Below are positions 1 to 9,067 of a stretch of DNA of 51,179 nt, piece by piece. The position numbers and the translations under genes were made by a program. The stretch is from Anaerobiospirillum sp. NML120448 (GTDB lineage: Bacteria > Pseudomonadota > Gammaproteobacteria > Enterobacterales > Succinivibrionaceae). Below the pieces are notes generated by a model. The model was not told the DNA's origin. It worked only from the letters and a program-made list of their open reading frames with translations, and ran no database searches. Within the stretch, counting starts at the first letter, position 1; each line of letters starts with the position of its first letter. The DNA is taken from contig NZ_JALKIM010000021.1 of the NCBI RefSeq assembly GCF_023050945.1, positions 1 to 51,179 of the forward strand. Direction: 5' to 3'.

Positions 1-589
1 GAAAATATAGAATCCATATAATTAACACTATTTAAATATGTGTTATTAAATTGCTGATAAATATGCCTTTCATTAAAAAAATCTTTAAATCAAACTAATT
101 GCTCTCATATTAAAGATTTTTACCAAAATATTGGAAATTTTTTATAAATTTCTATTATTTTTATAAAAAATCTGTCATTTATACGCAAAAATCACTAATA
201 ATCTCATATTTATCACCATCAAATTTAACCAAACTTAAAAAGTACACTAAATTAATCTTTTTATTAAAAACACCGTGTAAACACCCCAAACACCATATCC
301 AGATCCAGCCAGTACCAATAATTACAGAATTATGATTTCAAAGCGTATCTATCATGGCTTATAAAGAGCTTAAATAAGAGCTTTATAAAGGAAAACATAA
401 GCTACATAGATATAAAACAGGTGTTTAAGTAGTTTTTAACTCAGGCACTAGAACAAGCACTTGCACAAGCACAAACTAATCCCTCCTAGCCTGTATAAGC
501 TCAATAGCTTAAGAAAGAAGCCATCGCAATTGTCCTAACGCTCATAAGGTTCATATTCTCCCCATATTTGCTGTTCTTTTGGCTATTTG
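1..589. other. Gene-free AT-rich left edge
   Basis: No convincing coding region is seen. An all-AT stem (AAAATCTTTAA near 78-88 pairing with TTAAAGATTTT near 110-120) could be a weak bidirectional terminator or simply chance in such AT-rich DNA. Around 395-437 there is a decayed fragment of the repeat unit that fills the next 1.6 kb (TAGATATAAAACAG followed by TAGTTTTTAAC), so the array once extended further left. Confidence 0.5.
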
Positions 590-2205
590 CTCTCTATTTG
601 AATCAAATAACACTAAAACCAAGGCCTTTAGCTTACCTCAATCATACAAAACGGGAAAACTTTTAAACTTTGCTATATCTAGTGCAGTGAATAAATCCTT
701 TAAATATCATCTTTCTTGTGGGAAAAGTTTCTTATATAGATATAAAACAGCTTTTTTGGTAGTTTTTAACCAAACCTAGGAGTTTAGACTTAAGCAGCAG
801 TTTTTTAGGGTAATAGGCCTTTATTCGCAGCTTTTACTGCTATTTTGAGGAGTTCTGGTGGCTTAAAGCACCTGTTTAACCACAAATTAGGGACTAAACC
901 CAGTCTTTTAGCTCCCCTCAATCATACAAAATTGGCAAACTTTTAAACTTTGCTATATCTAGCACTACGAATAAATCTTTTAAATATCGGCTTTCTTGTG
1001 GGAAAAATCTGTTATATAGATACAAATCAGCTTTTTTGATAGTTTTTAACTAAAGCTAAGACTTAAGCTCTAGCTTAGGCTAGTTTTATGACTTTTGGTT
1101 GAAAAAGCACTTCTTAGCTGCATATTTACTGCTATTTTGAGGAGTTTAGGTGGATTAAAGCATCTGTTTAACCACAAATAAGGGTTAAATCCAGGCTTTT
1201 AGCTCACCTGAATCATACAAAAAGGGCAAACTTTTAAAGTTCGCTATATCTAGCACTGTAAATAAATCTTTTAAATATCGTGTTTCCTGTGGGAAAAATT
1301 TATTATATAGATACAAATCATCTTTTTTGGTGATTTTTAACCAAACGTTAGAGTCCTTAGAGCTTAGGCTTAAGTAGCAGGTTCTTTAGGTTAATAGGCC
1401 GATATTAGCAGCTTTTACTGCTATTTTGAGAAGCTCTGGTGGCTTAAAGCACCTGTTTAACCACAAATTAGGGGCTAATCCCAGGCTTTTAGTTCTCCTG
1501 AATCATACAAAAGGGCAAACTTTTAAACTTTGCTATATCTAGCACTGCGAATAAATCTTTTAAATATCATCTTTCTTGTGGAAAAAATTTATTATATAGA
1601 TACAAATCATCTTTTTTGGTGATTTTTAACCAAACGTTAGAGTCCTTAGAGTCCTTAGAGCTTAGGCTTAAGTAGCAGGTTCTTTAGGTTAATAGGCCGA
1701 TATTAGCAGCTTTTACTACTATTTTGAGGAGCTCTGGTGGCTTAAAGCATCTGTTTAACCACAAAGTAGGGGCTAATCCCAGGCTTTTATCTCGCCTCAA
1801 TCGTACAAAAGTGCAACTTTTTAAAGTTTGTTATATCTAGTGCTGTAAATAAATCTTTTAAATATCGTGTTTCTTGTGGGAAAAATTTATTATATAGATA
1901 CAAAATGGCTTTTTTGCTGATTTTTAACCAAACGTTAGAGTCCTTAGAGCTTAGGCTTAAGTAGCAGGTTCTTTAGGTTAATAGGCCGATATTAGCAGCT
2001 TTTACTGATATTTTGAGGCGTTTTAGTAGCTTAAAACACTCGTTTAACCACAAATAAGGGCTAAAACCAGGCTTTTAGCTCTCCTGAATCATACAAAAAG
2101 GGCAAACTTTTAAAGTTTGTTATATCTAGCACTGTAAACAAATCTTTTAAATATCATGTTTCTTGTGGGAAAAATTTATTATATAGATACAAAACAGCTA
2201 ATTAT
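590..2205. repeat. Six-copy ~290-bp tandem repeat array
   Basis: The word ATCATACAAAA or a close variant recurs near 641, 921, 1213, 1502, 1800 and 2087, giving a period of 280-298 bp. Each unit has a ~120-bp core (ATCATACAAAA, a CAAACTT-TTA-AAGTTTG-type inverted repeat, TATATCTAGCACTG, AATAAATCTTTTAAATATC, CTTGTGGGAAAAA, TTATATAGATACAAA) and a ~170-bp linker (GAGTCCTTAGAGCTTAGG, AGCAGCTTTTACTGCTATTTTGAGG, CACCTGTTTAACCACAAA). The unit of 298 bp differs from its neighbours by a 9-bp duplication of AGTCCTTAG near 1640. No frame stays open across units, so the array is non-coding. It ends about 15 bp from the nuclease-gene stop. The reverse complement of the CTTGTGGGAA word, TTCCCACAAG, is the same word that is scattered through the parS region. 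Confidence 0.85.
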
Positions 2206-2220
2206 ATAAGTCTTGTAGGG

Positions 2221-4179
2221 CTAAGGAATTTCTTTGAGTGCTGGCAGTGCTGAGCAAATCTCTTCCCATAAGAGCGCTTCATTATTATTTGAGCTGTTAA
2301 GTTCGATTACTCCTATTTTAGTTGGAGGCGCTATTAACTGAGCTATAGGTGATTGATGGTAGTGCCAAACATGGTTGTTAAGATCATGATTGCTTTCGTT
2401 AATCTTACTTTTACCTTGTAAGGCGTACATCATTTTAGGAGGCTTAGTACCTATTGCTAGACCACATAAATCGTATAAAGACAGCTCTTTTTGGTCTAGG
2501 CTTTGTTGTTGCTCTGGGCTTAACTGTTTTAAGGAGATGCTTGCTATGTTTAAGCAATACTTCTCTATAAGATTATTAATATGAGTTTTGATAATGGTAT
2601 CGCCTGTAGAGTATTTAGCATCAAAAATAAGGTATTCACAGATCTCTGACGAGGCTATTTTTAAGACAAAATCAGGGTTATAGAAGTTAAAGTCAGCATC
2701 TTGGGTATCAATGCTGCTGTATGAGTTATTCTGATCCATTCTAAACAACATATTGTGGTTTTCGATATAGGATCCAGACACAATTGGCTGATAATACAAA
2801 GTTATAGAATAAGGTGGTTTGCTGAAAAAATAAGTATTAGCAACCTTTTTCACTTCGGTATTTCTAGCTAGATTTACACGGTATTGGTAGTTAATTGGTA
2901 TCTGGTTTTTATCTGGGCTAAAACCATGGCTAATTAGCATGTTAATCAGACAATATAGGCAGTAGTACTCAAATAAGCTGTCTAAGGTTTTGGCCTCTAA
3001 TATGAGGCGTTCCTTATTAAGATTACAACTTTCATGTTCAAAGTAGTCTTTCATACATGAATAAACATGATGGTATGGGGCTATTTGTTGATATACATTG
3101 CTGCTTGGAGGAAGAGAAGCAAAACGACCCTCCTTTAAGGCTTTATCATGGGAGTTAAAGCCAAACAGTTTTCCATATTGGTTTTTAACTTGTTTGAGCT
3201 TAATAATTTGCTCGTACAATAAGTCAAGATCACTGCTTAAGTTCTCATAGTTAAGCTTCTCTAGCGGAAATTGTAATTGATGAGATCTAAATGAGTTTGC
3301 TCTCATTTTGTCTTTTATAAGACAGGCTAACTCATTATGGATATTGATGGCATCTTGTAATACCTGAGCTAAGAATATACATATTTGTATATTCTCCTTA
3401 ATTTTAAAATTCTTTATTTTGCAAACAGCAGGAATTCTCTTAGATACGGTTTGATTACTTGGGGTATAGCAAGGATCTTGAGCTAAGTATTGAAAGCTAA
3501 TAGGGCTTATCGTTCTTAGATGATTAGGGGATGTTGGTTCTAAGATAGGCTCGTAGCTATATTTAGCCTGACTTGTAAAAGGTATGAAATTACTCTTATA
3601 ACAAGTGACTACCTTGCTAATAAGTTTATTAAAGCTTTTGATAGTTAAAGATGAGGTATGATCTTTATTGAGCTCTTGGGGGAACATTAAAGCAATAATG
3701 TCACTACAAGCCTTATCTGTCAGGCTCTCAATCATAGCTTGGATATGATGTTGATGCTGTGTTATCGAGCTTTGACACAGAATATTAGGGCTTAATAAGG
3801 ATAGAGTCTTCCAATCATTGACAACGATCTGTATGCCTATTGTTATCTGGTCGTAAAACAAGAAAAATGGCTTGTCTTTTAGTCGTGGGTATTTAGTATT
3901 TCCGCTCCAGTAATAACCTTGGCTGTGGTGGCGTGCAGATAAGATAAACTGCCCAATATCAAAACCATTGATAGTTAAATTGATGCTATTAATGTTTTCC
4001 TCAAGAAGGTTATCGCTAAGCTTTAATGCTATCTCGTAATCGTCGTTTTCATAAACACCATAGTTGATGCCATCATTATTGATGGCTTTTAAAGCTGAAA
4101 GCTCAGTGCTTAAAGGAATAGTACTGGTAGTACTATGGTACTTGCTCTTGTTGATTAGAGTTAATTCAGCACTATACAT
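2221..4179 (-). CDS. McrC-like DUF2357 / PD-(D/E)XK nuclease subunit
   Basis: This 652-residue protein is predicted to be the nuclease half of an McrBC-type two-gene restriction or defence module. The C-terminal third carries a PD-(D/E)XK signature: NPDF with D503, then FDAKYS with D520 and K522, a spacing typical of DUF2357/McrC-family nucleases. The N-terminal ~400 residues are beta-rich and helical and probably contact the AAA+ partner; I recognise no other domain there. The ATG at 4179 was chosen over a TTG 21 bp upstream because AAAGGA sits 6 nt before it. It begins 28 bp after the ATPase gene stop on the same strand, so the pair is an operon. The family assignment rests on motif and gene pairing. 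The modified-DNA or RNA target cannot be read from the sequence. Confidence 0.75.
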   Translation of the reverse strand: MYSAELTLINKSKYHSTTSTIPLSTELSALKAINNDGINYGVYENDDYEIALKLSDNLLEENINSINLTINGFDIGQFILSARHHSQGYYWSGNTKYPRLKDKPFFLFYDQITIGIQIVVNDWKTLSLLSPNILCQSSITQHQHHIQAMIESLTDKACSDIIALMFPQELNKDHTSSLTIKSFNKLISKVVTCYKSNFIPFTSQAKYSYEPILEPTSPNHLRTISPISFQYLAQDPCYTPSNQTVSKRIPAVCKIKNFKIKENIQICIFLAQVLQDAINIHNELACLIKDKMRANSFRSHQLQFPLEKLNYENLSSDLDLLYEQIIKLKQVKNQYGKLFGFNSHDKALKEGRFASLPPSSNVYQQIAPYHHVYSCMKDYFEHESCNLNKERLILEAKTLDSLFEYYCLYCLINMLISHGFSPDKNQIPINYQYRVNLARNTEVKKVANTYFFSKPPYSITLYYQPIVSGSYIENHNMLFRMDQNNSYSSIDTQDADFNFYNPDFVLKIASSEICEYLIFDAKYSTGDTIIKTHINNLIEKYCLNIASISLKQLSPEQQQSLDQKELSLYDLCGLAIGTKPPKMMYALQGKSKINESNHDLNNHVWHYHQSPIAQLIAPPTKIGVIELNSSNNNEALLWEEICSALPALKEIP

Positions 4180-4207
4180 GTAATTTCCTTTAAGCACCAA
4201 AAGTTAA

Positions 4208-7200
4208 TTAAAACGAAAAGAACTGATAAAACATGCTTTCCATGCCTTGCTGATACATACGTTGTAGATGGCTATGACTCAAAGGCATACTTTCATATGG
4301 GCACAATCTTAATAGCTCTTCTATCAAAGCTTGATACTGCTGAGTAGAGCCCTTTATGGTAGGTAAGATCTTTTGGGCAAGAGCATAGTCAAGCACCATT
4401 AAAGATTTATCAGAGCTGGTGCTATTCATGTAATAAATAGCATTAGCACAATAGCGCTTTAGCATGTTGCAAGAGCGTTCAGATAAAGGCATGAGCAGTT
4501 TTTCTTGGCTAAATAACTCACAAATGGCTTGCCATTTTGCTGTAGCCAGGTCATTGCTCTCACATAGATTAAGTGAGCTATTGTTACTATTAGTAGTGCT
4601 ATTAAAGGCACTTATCAGCTGTTCATAGGTAATGGTACTCTGGTCATCACTATATTGATTGGCTCTGCGCTCTTGTTCGTCGGCAGTTTTATTAAGGCCT
4701 AAAGTAATAATAAAGCTACGATCAATAAAGCGCTCTGATAATGGCTCAGTAGTATGGTCATTGTTGATGGTGGTAATAAAGCGTAATTGTTGTGGCAATA
4801 TAAACTTATGATCACCACCCAAGTTTAAATAGGCTCTATGATTAGCATCCAGATCGCAGGCGCTAAATAGAGGAGACCAGTAATACTCTAAGGGGCTTAA
4901 GTTAGCTTCATCCAACAACATGAGATAAGGGTAGGTATGATCTACGCCTTTTGAGCTGTGCATAAGATATAAGGCTTCATCATTAAGCTGTTTAAAAGCA
5001 TTGAATGCTAGTACATTACTTGGCTCTAGTTTTTTGCTAATAGGGTTGTAGTAGCCAACAAAATCTTTAACTGATCTCCAGTCTTTTTCTACAGAAACCT
5101 CAGTAAAGCGCTCATAAGGAGAGTTGTTGACATCATAACTATTTAAGTTATGAGCTAAACCTAAGGATTGAGCCAATAGGCGACATAATGAGGTTTTACC
5201 ACAGCCTGGTCTGCCTGATAGAGTGGTAATAAAGCCTTGGGTGATACACAATAAAATATTGGCAGTATCATTTAGACCAAAGTTCTTATAGCCACTGCTT
5301 TTAATGAAAGAGTGGACTCGTTCAATAATTTGCTGACCATCAATATAAATATGATTATGCTTTAGCATATCGTTAGCTAAGTAGATTGGCTTATTTACGC
5401 TATTTTGTGCATTGGTATCGTTACTGATGGCTACTTGATTATTAGTACTCTTACTAGCTTTGGACAGTTCGGTAATTTGTGCTAATTGCTGCTGATACTC
5501 ATTACGAGCATGGCTTAATTGCGCCTTTAAATTTAAAAGCTCTATTTTAGATTGTTCAATGCTAACTTGTAGCTGATCTCTTTGGGCAATATGGCCTAAT
5601 AAAAGCTGATTAAACTCTTGTTGCTGACAGGCCTTGTAATTATCCTCCTTAAGTTTAGCTTCCTGAACATTAGCTTGTTGCATCGTCAGATAGTTCTTGA
5701 AGAGAATAAGTTGAGTTGGGTGTAAGTATGTTAAGGCACTAATAGAGTTAAAAGCGCTAAAAACATGACTATTGTATGCGTTGCAGCCTTGATGACTACC
5801 CATATGTTGAGCTTGTTGCTTTAATTTTGAAGTGAAATTAGTGTCAGCAATAATAGTTGCATAGCAATTATTTAAAAGCATGCTGATCTTAGTGAGTCTT
5901 AAAATGCCTAACTTAAGATTCTCACTATGATCAATATATTGTTCAATGGAGCGTAATAGCCCCAAAATGTCATTAATAAAGCCTAAGTATAAGGCAGCTA
6001 TATTAATTTTTGAGGCAAGAGAACATACAAGGGCGTTTACTCGCTCTTGGTGCGCGTCTTGAGGCTCGTCTTGAAGCTCGTGTTGGAGTGAGTCAGCTTG
6101 GCTATTTGAGTTAAGTTCGGTAAAAGCACTGTAGTCTTTTTCTATTTGCTCGTTAAGCAAAGAGCCTTGTTTTATAAGGTTCTGAATATGGTTAAAAGTG
6201 GCTGGATCTTCTAAAAAATTATAAAAGGGCTGTTGTAATTTATAGTTTATGTTTTTTAAATCAATGCGTGATTCCAGCCACTTATTTTGGACATCGGCAT
6301 TAGAGGTGCACTTTGCGAGCAGTTGATTGTAAAGCTTTTGCTCAAAGGCAATGAGGTTGGCTGGGGTGAGCTGGTTAACAAGTTCATCATGCTCAATATC
6401 CAAAATACTATTTAATAGCTTGGCTTTGATATGGGGATTATTTAGAAAATCATCAATAGCTTTGAGTAAATTGTCTTTATTTACAAAGAATTTTTTTAAA
6501 TAATCGGCAAACTTATAAATACGCTCATCATGCAAGTAAGAAGGATTAGCATAGAGCTTTTTACAAAGTTCTAGGATGTTAGATTGATCCTTTTCTGTTA
6601 GCTCAAAATAGGTAAATAGATCTTGGGAGATGAGTTTTGAGAGTTGCTCAAAATTAATAAAATCAGTTTTATCTTTATCCGATACATTTTCATTAAAAGC
6701 TTTAACATACATGAGCTTAAAGTCTTTAATGGCTAATATGTGCTTTTTAAGTTCGCTATATTGATAAACATAAATAAAGTAATCGCAAGCTTCGTTGGCA
6801 AAGAGCTCGAGGTCATTGTTATTAATTTTGTAGTGCAAAGGACCAATGAGTTTATCATCGACTGCAAGCAGGATTTTATCGGTAAGCAAAGGCTGGTCTA
6901 AAGAGCTTAAGCTTAACTTCTTGCAGCTTATGATTTCGTTGTAATTTTGGGCAGTATGAAATACCTGATAAAACTCATTAACGTTAAGTGGGCTAAGGTT
7001 AATATTACAAAAAGGATTGCTAAACCTATCTTCATAACAAAAGCAATTAAGAATAACATCCTGATTATCAGTATTATTACTTGCAATTGAAAGGGGACTA
7101 AACAAGGTAAACTTTACTACTTGTCCTAAGCTATTGAGTTTACTTTGCCATTGCTCATTACTGGTGATTTGAGGAAAGAAAATACGTAAACAATAATGGT

Positions 7201-7423
7201 CATTATTGTTTTCCATATTATTAGAGTTAGCTAAAAAGGCTGGCAAGTTAGCTTTGCTAAAGAATAGGCCATTACCTTCGTAATCATCCTCAGGAGCATT
7301 CTGAAAATAATAAGGAAAGAGATCAATGGCAAATAAGGTTGATGCTAATTCAGTGGCTGATGGTTCAAAAATATTCTTTAAAAAACCAATACCTGTAAGA
7401 GGCAACTGCTGTTGATCTTTCAT
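4208..7423 (-). CDS. McrB-like AAA+ ATPase with long coiled-coil N-terminus
   Basis: This 1071-residue protein has a C-terminal AAA+ module. The Walker A is GRPGCGKTS (K743), the Walker B is LMLLDEANLSP (D838, E839), and the sensor strand is ITTINNDHT (N887, N888, D889) followed by LSERFIDRS with the expected arginine. This matches the McrB/DUF2357-partner ATPases that drive a nuclease subunit, here the next gene. Residues ~575-655 are Gln/Glu/Lys/Leu-rich and predicted coiled coil; residues 1-570 are helical with no family I can name. The McrB GTPase hallmark MNxxDR is not intact: the motif reads INND, one residue short, so nucleotide specificity may not be GTP. Architecture (coiled coil plus McrB-like motor plus PD-(D/E)XK partner) recalls the coiled-coil type IV systems termed CoCoNuTs, but membership is unproven. 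Upstream, CATAGT-ATCTA-ACTATG (about 7464-7481) could be an operator. Confidence 0.75.
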   Translation of the reverse strand: MKDQQQLPLTGIGFLKNIFEPSATELASTLFAIDLFPYYFQNAPEDDYEGNGLFFSKANLPAFLANSNNMENNNDHYCLRIFFPQITSNEQWQSKLNSLGQVVKFTLFSPLSIASNNTDNQDVILNCFCYEDRFSNPFCNINLSPLNVNEFYQVFHTAQNYNEIISCKKLSLSSLDQPLLTDKILLAVDDKLIGPLHYKINNNDLELFANEACDYFIYVYQYSELKKHILAIKDFKLMYVKAFNENVSDKDKTDFINFEQLSKLISQDLFTYFELTEKDQSNILELCKKLYANPSYLHDERIYKFADYLKKFFVNKDNLLKAIDDFLNNPHIKAKLLNSILDIEHDELVNQLTPANLIAFEQKLYNQLLAKCTSNADVQNKWLESRIDLKNINYKLQQPFYNFLEDPATFNHIQNLIKQGSLLNEQIEKDYSAFTELNSNSQADSLQHELQDEPQDAHQERVNALVCSLASKINIAALYLGFINDILGLLRSIEQYIDHSENLKLGILRLTKISMLLNNCYATIIADTNFTSKLKQQAQHMGSHQGCNAYNSHVFSAFNSISALTYLHPTQLILFKNYLTMQQANVQEAKLKEDNYKACQQQEFNQLLLGHIAQRDQLQVSIEQSKIELLNLKAQLSHARNEYQQQLAQITELSKASKSTNNQVAISNDTNAQNSVNKPIYLANDMLKHNHIYIDGQQIIERVHSFIKSSGYKNFGLNDTANILLCITQGFITTLSGRPGCGKTSLCRLLAQSLGLAHNLNSYDVNNSPYERFTEVSVEKDWRSVKDFVGYYNPISKKLEPSNVLAFNAFKQLNDEALYLMHSSKGVDHTYPYLMLLDEANLSPLEYYWSPLFSACDLDANHRAYLNLGGDHKFILPQQLRFITTINNDHTTEPLSERFIDRSFIITLGLNKTADEQERRANQYSDDQSTITYEQLISAFNSTTNSNNSSLNLCESNDLATAKWQAICELFSQEKLLMPLSERSCNMLKRYCANAIYYMNSTSSDKSLMVLDYALAQKILPTIKGSTQQYQALIEELLRLCPYESMPLSHSHLQRMYQQGMESMFYQFFSF

Positions 7424-7497
7424 AATAGTCCCATCAATTAATAAGCAAATAACATTAAAATCATAGTATCTAACTATGAGATAGCCAATAGTTTATT

Positions 7498-7523
7498 AAA
7501 AAAAAGCGCACTTTCGTGCGCTT
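7498..7523 (-). terminator. Intrinsic terminator of mnmE
   Basis: AAGCGCAC and GTGCGCTT form a perfect 8-bp stem with a 4-nt loop, followed on the minus strand by a run of eight T. It sits 20 bp after the mnmE stop and separates mnmE from the restriction-like operon. Confidence 0.9.
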
Positions 7524-7542
7524 AGTCTTAAAAGATAAATCA

Positions 7543-8955
7543 CTATTTTCCAATACAAAATGTGGAAAAAATAATGCCTAAGATATCATCTGAGGTTACC
7601 TTTCCAGTAATGGTTCCTAAATGATTTTGAGCTAAGGTAATTTCTCTTGCGGTAAGAACAAGATCGCCTAGCTCTAGCATCTGAATAGCTCTTTGTATAG
7701 CAAGATAGCTTTCTTGTAGCTCTGATAAATGACGGCGACGAGCTGAGAATACGCCCTCGGATGGAATAATACCGAGTATTTCTTGAAGCTTAGTGCGTAA
7801 TACATCTAAACCACCATCTTGCTTAGTAGAAGTACTAATTTGTGGGTATTGGTTTAATGGCTCGCTATTTAACAGCTGTTGGGTCTGCTCGTTAGGAGGT
7901 AGATCTTGCTTTGATTTAACTACTAGTATGTTCTTTGGATTATCAAAGACCTTTTTAATATGATTGAGGGCTTCTAAAGCGTCATAAGCTTCTTTAGAGC
8001 TATCAATCATAAGTAAAATTAAATCAGCCTGCTTAAGCTCATCAAGAGCTTTTTGAATGCCAATAGCCTCAATTTCATCTGATGGGGTATCTCGAATACC
8101 AGCGGTATCAGTAATAGTTACAGGAATGCCTCCAATTTCGATGTTGACGGTTAAAACATCTCTAGTGGTTCCTGGAATATTAGTAACAATAGCTCTATCA
8201 GCTCCAGCAAGAGCATTTAGTAAAGATGATTTACCTGCATTTGGCTGTCCTGCTAGAACAATACGTGCGCCTTCATTAAGCTTTACGCCTTGATTAGCAA
8301 TAGTTTGGGCTTGTTGAGCTAAGCTTAATAGTTCTTTGAGTTCATCATTGGCCTTACCAGAGTCAAAGAAGTCCTCATGCTCCTCAGGAAAGTCCAAGCA
8401 AGCCTCAATTCTTACTCTAAAGTTGGTAAGTTTCTGGGTAAGTTCATCTAAACGATTAGCAAAGGCTCCGCTTAAAGAGGCTAAAGCGGCTTTGGCAGCA
8501 CTCTCAGAGCCTGCTGAGATTAAGTCTTCAACTGCTTCTGCTGCTGTTAAATCCATACGACCATTGAGAAAAGCTCGTCTAGTAAATTCTCCAGGCTCAG
8601 CTTGTCTTACGCCTTTAAATTTAAGAACGGCGCTTAGCACTCTTTGAGGAACGATATTTCCACCATGGCCTTGAATTTCGATAACATCTTCGCCTGTATA
8701 AGAGTGTGGGCCTTTAAAATAAAGTAAAACACCCTCATCAATAACCTCATCACCATCGTAAAACTTACTAAAGTAAGCATAACGAGGCTTAAAAGGGAAA
8801 ACCTCAGAGCCGTCTTGAGCGTCAGTAGTATTTTCTTTTTTAGTAAGCTTGCTTGCAACGTATAAGGCTAATGGTCCTGAAATACGAATGATAGCAATGC
8901 CACCACGTCCAGGGGCCGTAGCAATAGCTGCAATTGAGTCAGTAGAGTCTGCCAT
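7543..8955 (-). CDS. mnmE: tRNA modification GTPase MnmE
   Basis: MnmE with MnmG modifies U34 of certain tRNAs (cmnm5U) in the cytoplasm. The 470-residue product starts MADSTDSIAAIATAPGRGG, the family's tetrahydrofolate-binding N-terminal domain. It has the GTPase motifs GQPNAGKSSLLN (G1), a GTTRD G2/switch region, DTAG (G3) and a C-terminal CFCIGK containing the conserved catalytic cysteine. E. coli MnmE is about 454 residues. An in-frame start 78 bp upstream would lie inside the yidC terminator; the ATG at 8955 has AAAGGTGG just before it and is preferred. The partner mnmG is not in this window. It lies downstream of yidC on the same strand, the usual gammaproteobacterial order, with a terminator between them. 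Confidence 0.96.
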   Translation of the reverse strand: MADSTDSIAAIATAPGRGGIAIIRISGPLALYVASKLTKKENTTDAQDGSEVFPFKPRYAYFSKFYDGDEVIDEGVLLYFKGPHSYTGEDVIEIQGHGGNIVPQRVLSAVLKFKGVRQAEPGEFTRRAFLNGRMDLTAAEAVEDLISAGSESAAKAALASLSGAFANRLDELTQKLTNFRVRIEACLDFPEEHEDFFDSGKANDELKELLSLAQQAQTIANQGVKLNEGARIVLAGQPNAGKSSLLNALAGADRAIVTNIPGTTRDVLTVNIEIGGIPVTITDTAGIRDTPSDEIEAIGIQKALDELKQADLILLMIDSSKEAYDALEALNHIKKVFDNPKNILVVKSKQDLPPNEQTQQLLNSEPLNQYPQISTSTKQDGGLDVLRTKLQEILGIIPSEGVFSARRRHLSELQESYLAIQRAIQMLELGDLVLTAREITLAQNHLGTITGKVTSDDILGIIFSTFCIGK

Positions 8956-8987
8956 AAAGCCACCTTTTAATTTTTCTAAACAAATTA

Positions 8988-9045
8988 ATAAAAAAGCCTC
9001 AAGATTGAGATTACCTATTATGGTGTCTATCAATGCTTGAGGCTT
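8988..9045 (-). terminator. Intrinsic terminator after yidC
   Basis: AAGCCTCAAG (8994-9003) and CTTGAGGCTT (9036-9045) form a perfect 10-bp stem with a 32-nt loop, followed on the minus strand by six T. It lies 23 bp after the yidC stop and ends 33 bp before the mnmE start. Confidence 0.75.
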
Positions 9046-9067
9046 CTTGTTTGTTTCTAGCTAAACT

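Noticed and set aside
579-779. 66-codon frame in the first repeat unit
   Set aside because: Not preserved in the other five units, so it is not under coding selection.
590-2205. CRISPR array
   Set aside because: Units are ~290 bp and similar along their whole length; there are no short direct repeats with unique spacers and no cas genes.
4208-7423. MoxR-type chaperone ATPase or dynein-like midasin
   Set aside because: The adjacent DUF2357/PD-(D/E)XK gene and the DEANLSP Walker B with TINND sensor fit McrB-like motors better; there is no von Willebrand factor gene nearby.
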